Below are positions 51,438 through 60,072 of a DNA stretch of 64,000 nt, piece by piece; the stretch's first letter is position 1; each line of letters begins with the position of its first letter. Both the position numbers and the translations under genes were made by a program. This DNA comes from Streptomyces sp. BV286 (GTDB lineage: Bacteria; Actinomycetota; Actinomycetes; Streptomycetales; Streptomycetaceae). Below the pieces are notes generated by a model that did no database searches, was not told the origin of the DNA, and saw nothing but the letters and a program-made list of their open reading frames with translations. The stretch lies in contig NZ_JAHRIB010000177.1 in NCBI RefSeq assembly GCF_019090165.1, forward strand, positions 62,001 to 126,000, in the 5' to 3' direction.

Positions 51438-53024
51438 ATGGCGCCGGAACGAACGCCGCGCACCGGAGGCCCCGGCCTCCCCGGCATGTCCCGGTCCGCC
51501 CTCGTGAAGGCGGCCCCCACTTCCGTGGACCAGTTCTCCCCGGCCGGCAGTGCCGTGCCCGCCCAGAGAAGCGACGAGCCGAGCCGCGAGGAGGTCCAGC
51601 AGCGGATCACCAACCTCTACGACCGGGTCGAGAGCGCCAGCGGGAACTTCAACGCGACGCGCGCGATGGCCGCGGTGAAGGGGGAGACCGTCAGGCCGAA
51701 GGCCGAGAGCCGAGGCGGGCGGGCCACCGCTGCCGCCGCCCCTCTGACGGACGTCGCGAAGCAGTGGTTCGACGTGGGACGCGCGCAGTTGGGCCCGGCT
51801 TTCCCCGCGGTGCTCCCGCCGGACCGCGGGCAGAGCGGTACCCCGTCCGCCGGTTCGGGAGGACGCCCGGCGGGCGGAGCGGGCGGCCGAGGACGTGAGG
51901 CGGCCGACAAGCCCGTCCTGGAGCTGACCGCAGGTCCGACCGCCGGAGCCGGCGCCGGGCCCGTGGCCGAACTGACCGCGGGGCCTTCGACGGGGGCCCT
52001 CCCCGCGCTGCCCGCCGTTCCGGCGCCGCGGCAGGAGGCCGGCAGTGCCCCGTCCACGCCGGCCGCCGGACCGACGCAGGCGTCGTTGAAGGCGTCCAAG
52101 CAGCGGATGCAGCGGAAGATCGGACAGGCCCGGGAGCTGTTGTCCGGGCACGTCGCCCGGCAGGCCGCCCCGATCGCGGCGATCGAGTCCCGGCCGGCCG
52201 AAGCGGCCTGGCGCCCCGCCGAGGAGCAACTCCTCCCCGGCACCGGGGAAACCCCGTGGCAGCAGGCGCCCACCGCTTTCGGAACCGGTCAGTACACCGG
52301 CGGTGAGCTGTACGTCGGCACGGACACGCGCGTGGGCACCGACATGCGTGCCGGCACGGACATGTACACCGGTGCAGGCACGTACACGGGTGCAGGCACG
52401 TACACCGGTGCCGGTGTCGCCGCCGACCAGTACCTCGGCGGCGACATGTACCTCGGCACGGACCGGTACGCCGGCACGGACATGTACACCGACACCGGCG
52501 CCTACCCCGGCGCGGGCACGTACGCCGGCACGGGCACGTACTCCGACACCGGCACGTATCCCGGCTTGAGCCTGTACGCCGACACGGGTGCGCCCCTCGG
52601 CACGGGGAGCGCCCTCGGCACCGGTGTGCCCCTCGGTGTGCAGGGCGTGTCCGACGCCGGGTACGGCGGAAAGGCCGCCAGGGCCGTCGACTTCGCGCGC
52701 GCACAGATCGGCAAGCCCTGCGTCTGGGGTGCGACCGGGCCCGACTCGTACGACTGCTCCAGCCTCACCCAGGCCGCCTGGCGGGCCGCCGGAGTCGCGC
52801 TCCCGCGTTCCGTCCACGACCAGGCGACGGCCGGCACGGCGGTGCCCGTCACCGACATGCGGATCGGGGACCTGGTCCTCTTCCACGGCCACGTCGGCCA
52901 CATCGGCCTCTACACCGGCAACGGCATGATGATCCACGCCCCGAGCCCGGGGGCGGCCATCCGCGAGGAGTCGGTCTACTGGGCGGGGGAGTCGGCGATC
53001 CACGGCGCGGTACGGCCCGCCTGA
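51438..53024 (+). CDS. NlpC/P60 (C40) peptidoglycan hydrolase
   Basis: This is a 528-residue protein. The C-terminal ~120 residues are an NlpC/P60 endopeptidase: AVDFARAQIGKPCVWGATGPDSYDCSSLTQAAW with catalytic Cys near residue 440, and HVGHIGLYTGNGMMIHAP with catalytic His. The N-terminal part is charged and helical (EEVQQRITNLYDRVESASGNFNATRAM), as in wall hydrolases with coiled coils. Between them lies a Gly-Thr-Tyr-rich repeat (residues about 289-400). No ordinary signal peptide is visible after ATG 51438, which is odd for a wall enzyme. The start follows GAAGGAG. Regulation by the upstream riboswitch is likely. Confidence 0.9.
   Translation: MAPERTPRTGGPGLPGMSRSALVKAAPTSVDQFSPAGSAVPAQRSDEPSREEVQQRITNLYDRVESASGNFNATRAMAAVKGETVRPKAESRGGRATAAAAPLTDVAKQWFDVGRAQLGPAFPAVLPPDRGQSGTPSAGSGGRPAGGAGGRGREAADKPVLELTAGPTAGAGAGPVAELTAGPSTGALPALPAVPAPRQEAGSAPSTPAAGPTQASLKASKQRMQRKIGQARELLSGHVARQAAPIAAIESRPAEAAWRPAEEQLLPGTGETPWQQAPTAFGTGQYTGGELYVGTDTRVGTDMRAGTDMYTGAGTYTGAGTYTGAGVAADQYLGGDMYLGTDRYAGTDMYTDTGAYPGAGTYAGTGTYSDTGTYPGLSLYADTGAPLGTGSALGTGVPLGVQGVSDAGYGGKAARAVDFARAQIGKPCVWGATGPDSYDCSSLTQAAWRAAGVALPRSVHDQATAGTAVPVTDMRIGDLVLFHGHVGHIGLYTGNGMMIHAPSPGAAIREESVYWAGESAIHGAVRPA
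52302..52640 (+). repeat. Degenerate Gly-Thr-rich repeat linker within NlpC/P60 gene
   Basis: Short units of the form Y-x-G-T-D and Y-x-G-A-G-T repeat about fifteen times, encoded by recurrent GGCACGGACATG and GGCACGTACACC DNA. It is a flexible spacer between the helical N-terminus and the catalytic domain and is likely to vary in length between strains. Confidence 0.85.
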
Positions 53025-53038
53025 GTCCGTACCGCGAA

Positions 53039-53091
53039 GCGGCCGGGAGGAAGAACGGCGGGCCTGCCTGCCGACAGCAACTCCCGGCCGC
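53039..53091 (+). terminator. Possible hairpin after NlpC/P60 gene
   Basis: GCGGCCGGGAG at 53039-53049 is perfectly complementary to CTCCCGGCCGC at 53081-53091, with a 31-nt loop, 14 bp after the stop codon. The long loop makes it weaker than a typical terminator. Confidence 0.4.
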
Positions 53092-53210
53092 CGGAAGAAA
53101 AACGGCGGCAGTACTGTTGTGTGCGTCGACGAGCGGAGCCCGGTCACGGGACCGCCGACGAGGCCGCCCCGACCCGGGTCCGCCGAACCGTGAGGACGGA
53201 GGTGACGCAC

Positions 53211-53333
53211 GTGCGACCGAATACCGTGCCCCGCCTCCATGTCCCGAAGCTCGCCCCACGGCGTCGCGTACGCCTCTACTCCCGGCCGCACATCGACCTG
53301 TTGCGCTTCGCCGGCGCGCTCTGTCGCCCCTGA
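53211..53333 (+). CDS. Putative cysteine-type leader peptide (attenuator uORF)
   Basis: A 40-residue reading frame starts at GTG 53211 with GGAGG 8 bp upstream (53198-53202). It ends SRPHIDLLRFAGALCRP, the recurring streptomycete leader peptide ending with a near-terminal Cys that precedes sulfur metabolism genes. It stops 75 bp before the first monooxygenase. Control by cysteine availability through translation of the Cys codon is the known model for such peptides; here it is inferred. Confidence 0.8.
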   Translation: MRPNTVPRLHVPKLAPRRRVRLYSRPHIDLLRFAGALCRP

Positions 53334-53408
53334 CCCGTACCCCGCGCAGCCGCCCCCTCCCACGAGGGCCGGCTTTCTCGTACGGTCGATCAGGAAGGCA
53401 CACCTCCC

Positions 53409-54683
53409 GTGTCCCCAGCACCTTCTGCCCCGCCCTCACCCCTGCCCGCGTCCACGCCCTCCTCGCTGCACCTCGCCGTGGCGCTCGACGGCGCCGGCTG
53501 GCATCCGGCCGCCTGGCGCGAACCGGTGGCCCGCCCCCGCGACCTGCTCACCGCCGGATACTGGGCGGACCTCGTCACCGAGGCCGAACGCGGCCTGCTC
53601 GACTTCGTGACCATCGAGGACGCCCTCGGCCTCCAGTCCTCGCACCCCACCGAACCCGACGAGCGGACCGACCAGGTCCGCGGCCGCCTCGACGCCGTCC
53701 TCATCGCGGCCCGCGTCGCCCCGCTGACCAGCCACATAGGTCTGCTGCCGACCGTGGTGGCCACCCACACGGAGCCCTTCCACATATCGAAGGCCATCGC
53801 CACCCTCGACCACGTGAGCACCGGCCGTGCGGGCGTACGCGTCCAGGTGTCGGCCCGCCGGAACGAGGCCGCGCACTTCGGGCGCCGCACGTTCCCCCGG
53901 TTCCGCGTCGAGGATCAGGACAGCCCCGCGCTGCGGGAACTGACCGCCGACCTGTTCGACGAGGCCGCCGACCACATCGAAGCGGTACGGCGGCTGTGGG
54001 ACAGCTGGGAGGACGACGCGGAGATCCGGGACGCCGCCACGGGCCGGTTCATCGACCGGGACAAACTGCACTACATCGACTTCGAAGGCAGGCACTTCAG
54101 CGTCAAGGGGCCCTCGATCACACCCAGGCCGCCGCAGGGGCAGCCGCTCGTCGGCGCGCTCGCCCACGAGAGCGTCACCGGGGCGCCGTTCCGCCTGCTG
54201 GGCCGCTCCGCCGACCTCGGGTTCGTCACCCCGCACGACGCCGCACAGGCCCGGACGACCGTCGCCTCGGTGCGCGCCGAGCAGGACGCGGCAGGCCGGG
54301 CGGCGCAGCCCCTGCACCTCTTCGGTGACCTGGTCGTCTTCGTGGACGACGAGCCCGGCGAGGCGGCGGCCCGCAGGGAGCGGCTCGACAGCACCGCCGG
54401 ACACCCGTACACGAGCGACGCCAGGATCTTCACCGGCACGCCCGCCCAACTGGCCGATCTGCTGCAGGAGTTGCATCAGGCGGGGCTCACCGGCTTCCGC
54501 CTGCGCCCCGCCGTCGCCGGCCACGACCTGCCGGCGATCACCCGGAGCCTGGTTCCCGAACTCCAGCGCCGGGGCGCCTTCCGGCACGCGTACGAGGCCG
54601 ACACCCTGCGGGGACTGCTCGGGCTCGCCCGCCCGGCCAACCGCTACGCCGCGGCTGCCGCGGACGCCGTCACCACCGCCTGA
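53409..54683 (+). CDS. LLM-class flavin-dependent monooxygenase 1
   Basis: This 424-residue protein has the bacterial luciferase/alkanesulfonate monooxygenase fold: LHLAVALDGAGWHPAAWR at the first strand, DFVTIEDALG near 60, VAPLTSHIGLLPTVVATHTEPFHISKAIATLDHVSTGRAGVRVQVS near 100-150 as the family core, and a C-terminal barrel segment with AGLTGFRLRPAV. GTG 53409 follows the leader peptide by 75 bp. It forms a pair with the next gene (19-bp gap). The leader suggests use of organosulfur compounds; FMN is probably supplied reduced by a separate reductase not seen here. Confidence 0.85.
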   Translation: MSPAPSAPPSPLPASTPSSLHLAVALDGAGWHPAAWREPVARPRDLLTAGYWADLVTEAERGLLDFVTIEDALGLQSSHPTEPDERTDQVRGRLDAVLIAARVAPLTSHIGLLPTVVATHTEPFHISKAIATLDHVSTGRAGVRVQVSARRNEAAHFGRRTFPRFRVEDQDSPALRELTADLFDEAADHIEAVRRLWDSWEDDAEIRDAATGRFIDRDKLHYIDFEGRHFSVKGPSITPRPPQGQPLVGALAHESVTGAPFRLLGRSADLGFVTPHDAAQARTTVASVRAEQDAAGRAAQPLHLFGDLVVFVDDEPGEAAARRERLDSTAGHPYTSDARIFTGTPAQLADLLQELHQAGLTGFRLRPAVAGHDLPAITRSLVPELQRRGAFRHAYEADTLRGLLGLARPANRYAAAAADAVTTA

Positions 54684-54702
54684 GCCGGAAGGACCCACGA
54701 CC

Positions 54703-56079
54703 ATGAGCAGGCCCCGCAAGCAGATCCACCTCGCGGCCCACTTCCCCGGCGTCAACAACACCACCGTGTGGAGCGACCCCGCGGCCGGCAGCCACATCGA
54801 GTTCAGCTCCTTCACGCACTTCGCGCGCACCGCCGAACGCGCCAAATTCGACTTCCTGTTCCTCGCCGAAGGCCTGCGCCTGCGCGAACAGGGCGGCAGG
54901 ATCTACGACCTGGACGTCGTCGGACGCCCCGACACCTTCACCGTCCTCGCCGCGCTCGCCGCCGTCACCGAACGCCTCGGACTGACCGGCACCATCAACT
55001 CCACCTTCAACGAGCCCTACGAGGTGGCACGTCAGTTCGCGAGCCTCGACCACCTCTCGGACGGACGCGCCGCCTGGAACGTCGTCACCTCCTGGGACGC
55101 CTTCACCGGTGAGAACTTCCGCCGCGGCGGCTTCCTCCCGCAGGAGGAGCGCTACTCCAGGGCCGAGGAGTTCCTGGCCACCGCGAACGAACTCTTCGAC
55201 TCCTGGCCGGCGGACGAGATCGTCGCCGACCGGGCCACCGGCAGGTTCCTGCGCGACGCCGAGGCCGGAGCCTTCGTCCACCGGGGGCGGCACTTCGACA
55301 TCGAGGGACGGTTCAACGTCCCGGGCTCCCCGCAGGGCCGCCCGGTGATCTTCCAGGCCGGCGACTCGGAAGAGGGCCGGGAGTTCGCCGCCGCGAGCGC
55401 CGACGCGATTTTCAGCCGCTACGCCACCCTGGAGGAGGGCCGGGCGTTCTACGCGGACGTCAAGGGCCGCCTGGCCCGCCACGGCCGCAGGCGCGACCAG
55501 CTGCTGATCCTGCCTGCCGCGACCTTCGTCCTGGGCGACACGGACGCCGAGGCGGCGGAACTGGCCCGCGAGGTGCGCCGCCGGCAGGTCAGCGGGGCGA
55601 CCGCGCTCAAGCACCTGGAGTTCGTCTGGAACCGCGACCTGTCCGCGTACGACCCGGACGGCCCGCTGCCCGACATCGACCCCGACCCCGGCGAGCACAC
55701 CCTCGCACGCGGCCGGGCCCAGGTCCGCATGTACCGCGACCCGGTGGCCACCGCCCGCGAATGGCGTGAGCGCGCGGCGGCCAACAACTGGTCCATCCGC
55801 GACCTGGTCATCGAGACGGGCAGCCGGCAGAACTTCGTCGGTTCCCCGGACACGGTCGCGACGGCCATCGACGACCTCGTCCAGGCCGACGCCGCCGACG
55901 GGTTCATCCTCGTCCCGCACCTCACCCCCGGCGGCCTCGACGTCTTCGCCGACACCGTGGTCCCGCTCCTCCAGGAACGCGGGGTGTTCCGCACCGAGTA
56001 CGAGGGCACGACCCTGCGCGACCACCTCGGCCTGGCGCTGCCCGACGCCGGGGCCCGGGACGAGCGAGCTGCGTCGTAG
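54703..56079 (+). CDS. NtaA/SnaA/DmoA-type FMN-dependent monooxygenase
   Basis: This 458-residue enzyme starts RPRKQIHLAAHFPGVNNTTVWSDPAAGSHIEF, typical of the NtaA/DszA/DmoA branch. Other landmarks are FDFLFLAEGLRLREQGG near 45, TGTINSTFNEPYEVARQFASLDHLSDGRAAWNVVTS near 97-130, and NFVGSPDTVATAIDDLVQADAADGFIL near 385. ATG 54703 has GGAAGGA 8 bp upstream. Members oxidise sulfides, sulfones or aminopolycarboxylates; the cysteine-type leader favours a sulfur source. The partner flavin reductase is not present. Confidence 0.88.
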   Translation: MSRPRKQIHLAAHFPGVNNTTVWSDPAAGSHIEFSSFTHFARTAERAKFDFLFLAEGLRLREQGGRIYDLDVVGRPDTFTVLAALAAVTERLGLTGTINSTFNEPYEVARQFASLDHLSDGRAAWNVVTSWDAFTGENFRRGGFLPQEERYSRAEEFLATANELFDSWPADEIVADRATGRFLRDAEAGAFVHRGRHFDIEGRFNVPGSPQGRPVIFQAGDSEEGREFAAASADAIFSRYATLEEGRAFYADVKGRLARHGRRRDQLLILPAATFVLGDTDAEAAELAREVRRRQVSGATALKHLEFVWNRDLSAYDPDGPLPDIDPDPGEHTLARGRAQVRMYRDPVATAREWRERAAANNWSIRDLVIETGSRQNFVGSPDTVATAIDDLVQADAADGFILVPHLTPGGLDVFADTVVPLLQERGVFRTEYEGTTLRDHLGLALPDAGARDERAAS

Positions 56080-56158
56080 GGCTCCCGGGGCGTCCGCCCA
56101 CAGCGGCGCCCCGGCACCCGGCTTGATGTGCATGCCGAATGGGACCATTCTTGTACAC

Positions 56159-58546
56159 ATGGTGACATTGCCGCGCGACGGAAAGCGGGCGGCCACGGCC
56201 GGTGACGCCATGGCGGTGGTCGACGTGCGCGGCACGGTCACGGGCTGGAGCGACGGGGCGCGGCTGCTCACGGGCTACGCCGCCGCGGAGGTCACCGGAC
56301 GGCCGGCGGCCGAGCTGGTGGACGGCGAGCCCCGGCCGGTCTGGCTGGCCCTGCGCAGGAGCGGCAGCGCCGTCGTGCCCGTACGGCGCTGGGACGGACG
56401 ACGGGCGGAGCTGGCCCTGCGGATGTGCCCGCTGCGGGGCGCCAAGGGAGAACCGCGGGGGTACGTGATCACCGCGGCGCCCGACGAGCGGGGCCGCGAC
56501 CTGGGGGAGCAGGCTTTCCGGCAGGCGTCGATGTCCATGTCCGTCTTCGACACCGAGCAGCGCTATCTGCGGATGAACGACACGGCGTGCCGGGTCATGG
56601 GCGCCCAGGAGGCGGAGTTCCTGCACCGGTTCTTCCCCGACACGGTGGAGGACGCCGAACACAGCCGTGGCTTCCTGCGGCATCTGCGCAAGGTCGTCGA
56701 GACGGGCGGACCGGTCCACTACGAGAGCTGGACCCGCGCGCCCTCGGGGCTGCGCATGCACGCGTGGAACATCGAGATGTGGCCGGTCAACGACCCCTCC
56801 GGGGAACTCGTCGCCGTCGCGCTGGCCGCGTTCGACAGCAGTGAGCAGCACTGGGCACGGCAGCGGCTCGCCATCCTGAACGACGCCGCCGCCCGCATCG
56901 GTACGAAACTCGACGTCATCCACACCGCACGGGAGCTGGCCGAGCTGGCGGTCCCCCGGATGGCCGACTTCGTCAGCGTCGACCTCCTCGACTCCGTGCT
57001 CCAGGGCGAGGAACCCGCGATCGGCCCCGTGGGCGACGAGGTGGAGCTGCGCCGCGTCGCCCACCACTCCCACAGCGCGGGGGCCCCGGAGGCCTCGATC
57101 GACCTGGGCGCGGCGGACGTCTACCCGGCCTTCTCCCCGACGGCCCGCGCGCTCGCCACCGGCGGTGCCGTGGTCACCCGGACCGGCGAGAAGGACGTCG
57201 ACGAGTGGCTCGCGCTCGACACCGCCCGGACCGTGAAACTGCGGGAGGTGGCCGCCAACGAGTTCTCCCTGATGGCCGTCCCGCTGGTGGCACGCGGTAC
57301 GACGCTCGGGGTGGCGGTCTTCGTACGGCTGCTCACCGCCCAGAGCCCCGATCCCTTCGACAGCGACGACGTGACACTCGCGCAGGAGCTGACCAGCCGC
57401 GCGGCCGTCTGCGTCGACAACGCGCGCCGGTACACCCGGGAGCGCACCACGGCTCTCGCGCTCCAGCGCAGTCTGCTGCCCCAGGCGATGGCGGGGCAGG
57501 CGGCGGTCGAGTTCGCCTCCCGCTATCTGCCGGCGCTGTCGCAGGCCGGAGTGGGCGGCGACTGGTTCGACGTGATCCCGCTGTCCGGGACCCGGGTGGC
57601 CCTGGTCGTCGGGGACGTCGTCGGACACGGCATCCACGCCTCCGTCACCATGGGCCGGCTCCGCACGGCCGTCTGGACCCTCGCCGACGTCGATCTGCCC
57701 CCGGACGAGCTGCTCACGCACCTGGACGACCTGGTCGGGCACCTGGCGGCCGACGAGAGCTCGATGGACGGGGAGATCGGCGCCACCTGCCTGTACGCGG
57801 TGTACGACCCGGTGTCCCGCCACTGCACGATCGCCGCGGCCGGGCATCCGCCGCCCGTCGTGCTGCTCCCGGACGGAACGGTGGAGGTCGTCGAGGTCGC
57901 GGCGGGACCGATGCTCGGGGTCGGAGGGCTGCCGTTCGAGGCGACCGAACTGGACCTGCCCGAGGGCGCGGTGCTCGCCCTCTACACGGACGGCCTGGTC
58001 GAGGCCCGCGACCTCGACGTGGACGCGGGCACCGCGGCGCTGTGCACGGCCCTGGCCGCCCCGGCCCGCGATCTCGAGGACGCGTGCGACAACGTCCTCA
58101 AGGCCCTGCTCCCGGAGCGCCCCGCAGACGACGTGGCCCTGCTCCTGGCCCGCACCCGCGCGCTGGACGCCGGGCAGGTGGCCGTCTGGGACCTGGAGGC
58201 CGATCCCGCTGTGGTCGCGACCGCCCGGCAGTACGCCACGGAGCAGCTGACCCGCTGGGGTCTCGACGAGGCCGCGTTCGTCACGGAACTCGTGGTGAGC
58301 GAGCTGGTCACGAACGCCATCCGGTACGGCGGTTCGCCCATCCAGCTGAGGCTCATCCGTGACCGCGCCCTGATCTGCGAGGTCTCCGACGCCAGCAGCA
58401 CCTCGCCGCACCTGCGCCGGGCCCGCACGTTCGACGAGGGCGGCCGGGGCCTGCTGCTCGTCGCCCAGCTCACCGACCGCTGGGGTACGCGCCCCAGCGG
58501 CGCCGGGAAGACCATCTGGGCCGAGCAGGCGCTACCGGTGCAGTGA
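56159..58546 (+). CDS. PAS-GAF-SpoIIE phosphatase with C-terminal HATPase domain
   Basis: A 795-residue signalling protein. Domains in order: PAS (about 15-110, VVDVRGTVTGWSDGARLLTGY), second PAS (about 120-240, SMSVFDTEQRYLRMNDTACRVMG), GAF (about 250-420), PP2C/SpoIIE phosphatase (about 430-650, LPALSQAGVGGDWFDVIPLSG and LYTDGLVEARD with metal-binding Asp residues), and a GHKL ATPase (about 670-790, VTELVVSELVTNAIRYGG and EGGRGLLLVAQLTDRWG). Such proteins dephosphorylate anti-anti-sigma factors and the ATPase part resembles anti-sigma kinases. No membrane span. Start is ATG 56159; ATG 56210 is possible. It converges on the sigma factor gene. Confidence 0.93.
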   Translation: MVTLPRDGKRAATAGDAMAVVDVRGTVTGWSDGARLLTGYAAAEVTGRPAAELVDGEPRPVWLALRRSGSAVVPVRRWDGRRAELALRMCPLRGAKGEPRGYVITAAPDERGRDLGEQAFRQASMSMSVFDTEQRYLRMNDTACRVMGAQEAEFLHRFFPDTVEDAEHSRGFLRHLRKVVETGGPVHYESWTRAPSGLRMHAWNIEMWPVNDPSGELVAVALAAFDSSEQHWARQRLAILNDAAARIGTKLDVIHTARELAELAVPRMADFVSVDLLDSVLQGEEPAIGPVGDEVELRRVAHHSHSAGAPEASIDLGAADVYPAFSPTARALATGGAVVTRTGEKDVDEWLALDTARTVKLREVAANEFSLMAVPLVARGTTLGVAVFVRLLTAQSPDPFDSDDVTLAQELTSRAAVCVDNARRYTRERTTALALQRSLLPQAMAGQAAVEFASRYLPALSQAGVGGDWFDVIPLSGTRVALVVGDVVGHGIHASVTMGRLRTAVWTLADVDLPPDELLTHLDDLVGHLAADESSMDGEIGATCLYAVYDPVSRHCTIAAAGHPPPVVLLPDGTVEVVEVAAGPMLGVGGLPFEATELDLPEGAVLALYTDGLVEARDLDVDAGTAALCTALAAPARDLEDACDNVLKALLPERPADDVALLLARTRALDAGQVAVWDLEADPAVVATARQYATEQLTRWGLDEAAFVTELVVSELVTNAIRYGGSPIQLRLIRDRALICEVSDASSTSPHLRRARTFDEGGRGLLLVAQLTDRWGTRPSGAGKTIWAEQALPVQ

Positions 58547-58591
58547 GCCGGCGGGCCGCGCGCACCGGGGCTTCGCCGCTCCGGCCACGGC

Positions 58592-59605
58592 TCAGCCGAG
58601 GCCCACGTAGTCCTGCAGCGCCTGGGAGCGGGAGGGGTGGCGCAGCTTCGACATCGTCTTGGACTCGATCTGGCGGATGCGCTCACGGGTGACCCCGTAC
58701 ACCTGGCCGATCTCCTCCAGGGTCTTGGCCTGGCCGTCCCGGAGCCCGTAGCGCAGGGTGATGATGCCCGCCTCGCGCGGGGTCATGTGGGACAGGACGG
58801 CCTGGATGGTGTCCCTGAGGAGATGGAACGTGACCGTGTCGAAGGGGGAGACGCTCTCGCTGTCCTCGATCACGTCACCCAGTTCGGTACCGCCGTCCTC
58901 ACCCAGAGGCAAATGCAGCGAGACCGGTTCCTTGATGTATCCGTCGAGTTCGACGATCTTCGAGACGGGGAGATCAAGTTTCTCGGCGATGAGCTCCACC
59001 GTGGGTTCGACACCCAGTTCCTGGAGCAATTCCCGGCGAAGTCTGGCCACTTTGTTGATCGCTTCCACGGCGTGGACCGGAATGCGGATCGTGCGGCTCT
59101 GGTCGGCCAGGGCGCGGGTTATCGCCTGCCGGATCCACCAGGTGGCGTAGGTCGAGAACTTGAATCCCTTGACATAGTCGAACTTCTCGACGGCGCGGAT
59201 GAGGCCCGTGTTGCCCTCCTGGACCAGGTCCAGGAAAGTGAGTCCGCGCCGTGCGTAGCGCTTGGCTATGGACACGACCAGCCGGAGGTTCGCCTCTATG
59301 AGGTGGGACTTCGCGCGGCGGCCGTCCTCGGCGAGGGCTGCCAGCTCCTGCCGGAACAGCGCGTCCAGGTGCGGTTCCTCCTCGAGGCGCCGCTCGGCGA
59401 ACAGGCCGGCCTCGATCCGTTTGGCGAGGTCCACCTCCTGTTCGGCGCTGAGCAGGCGGACCCGGCCGATGACCTTCAGATAGTCCCGCACCTGGTCGAC
59501 CGAGGCGCCGTCGGACCTGAGGACCGGTTCCGGGCCGTCGGACTCGTCGTCCGTGGGCAGCGGAAGCACCTGCTCCTGGGGCTCTGTCTCCATCGCGCTC
59601 AGCAT
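58592..59605 (-). CDS. RNA polymerase sigma factor, HrdB-like sigma-70 family
   Basis: This is a ~337-residue protein with sigma regions 1.2 to 4: VDQVRDYLKVIGRVRLLSAEQEVDLAKRIEAG, region 2 EANLRLVVSIAKRYARRGLTFLDLVQEGNTGLIRAVEKFDYVKGFKFSTYATWWIRQAI, region 3 and region 4 with EIGQVYGVTRERIRQIESKTMSKLRHPSRSQ, very close to HrdB. It lacks HrdB's long acidic N-terminal extension, so it is likely a paralogue such as HrdA-type rather than the principal factor. ATG 59605 follows GGGAAGAG closely; ATG 59593 is an alternative with better spacing. The long upstream region extends as an open frame but has no convincing start. Confidence 0.9.
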   Translation of the reverse strand: MLSAMETEPQEQVLPLPTDDESDGPEPVLRSDGASVDQVRDYLKVIGRVRLLSAEQEVDLAKRIEAGLFAERRLEEEPHLDALFRQELAALAEDGRRAKSHLIEANLRLVVSIAKRYARRGLTFLDLVQEGNTGLIRAVEKFDYVKGFKFSTYATWWIRQAITRALADQSRTIRIPVHAVEAINKVARLRRELLQELGVEPTVELIAEKLDLPVSKIVELDGYIKEPVSLHLPLGEDGGTELGDVIEDSESVSPFDTVTFHLLRDTIQAVLSHMTPREAGIITLRYGLRDGQAKTLEEIGQVYGVTRERIRQIESKTMSKLRHPSRSQALQDYVGLG

Positions 59606-60072
59606 CTCTTCCCGGGCCTCTGTCCCCGCGCACACGCAAGCAATGTCAACCAGGACCAGTCGGCCCTCGGAAACCCCGAATTCTCGTATTCCTCTTTCCG
59701 TCTCATAAAGGTACACCCGCCCGGGCCGCCGGTGGCGGGGCTGAATTGCCGCAAAATACGGGTGAGATGTATCACGTGTTCTGCGTGGTTGATTTTCTCG
59801 ACCACTCGTGAACCCACCTTTCGGTGGTCGAGCGGTACCGGCCCCGCGACGGGGAGGCGTGCTCCACGACCGGGCATGATCACAGCGGCCTCCCGAGGGC
59901 GTTCCGGAGGCCTCCGCCCCACCCGGACAGAGCGAAAGTTTCGAGTAGCGGTGACCGTGCGACAGAAGCGTTGACCCCATGACAACCGGTTCCTACATTG
60001 AGCGCGCCTCGACACACGGGCCACGGAACACGCAGTCCGACGCGCCGCATGCGGGAACAGAGGGGTGAAGGC
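59606..60072. other. 467-bp divergent intergenic region between sigma factor and GH43 genes
   Basis: No gene is supported. The interval about 59640-59830 is AT-richer than flanks and should hold the sigma gene promoter; the segment toward 60070 should hold the GH43 promoter. I recognise no defined operator or riboswitch. Confidence 0.4.

Noticed and set aside
52302..52640. Possible CRISPR array because of short repeats
   Set aside because: The repeats are in-frame codons of a Gly/Thr-rich linker with no constant spacer length or palindromic repeat.
59606..59980. N-terminal extension of the sigma factor to 59980
   Set aside because: The region is AT-richer, gives low-complexity non-family sequence and has no ribosome binding site at its start.
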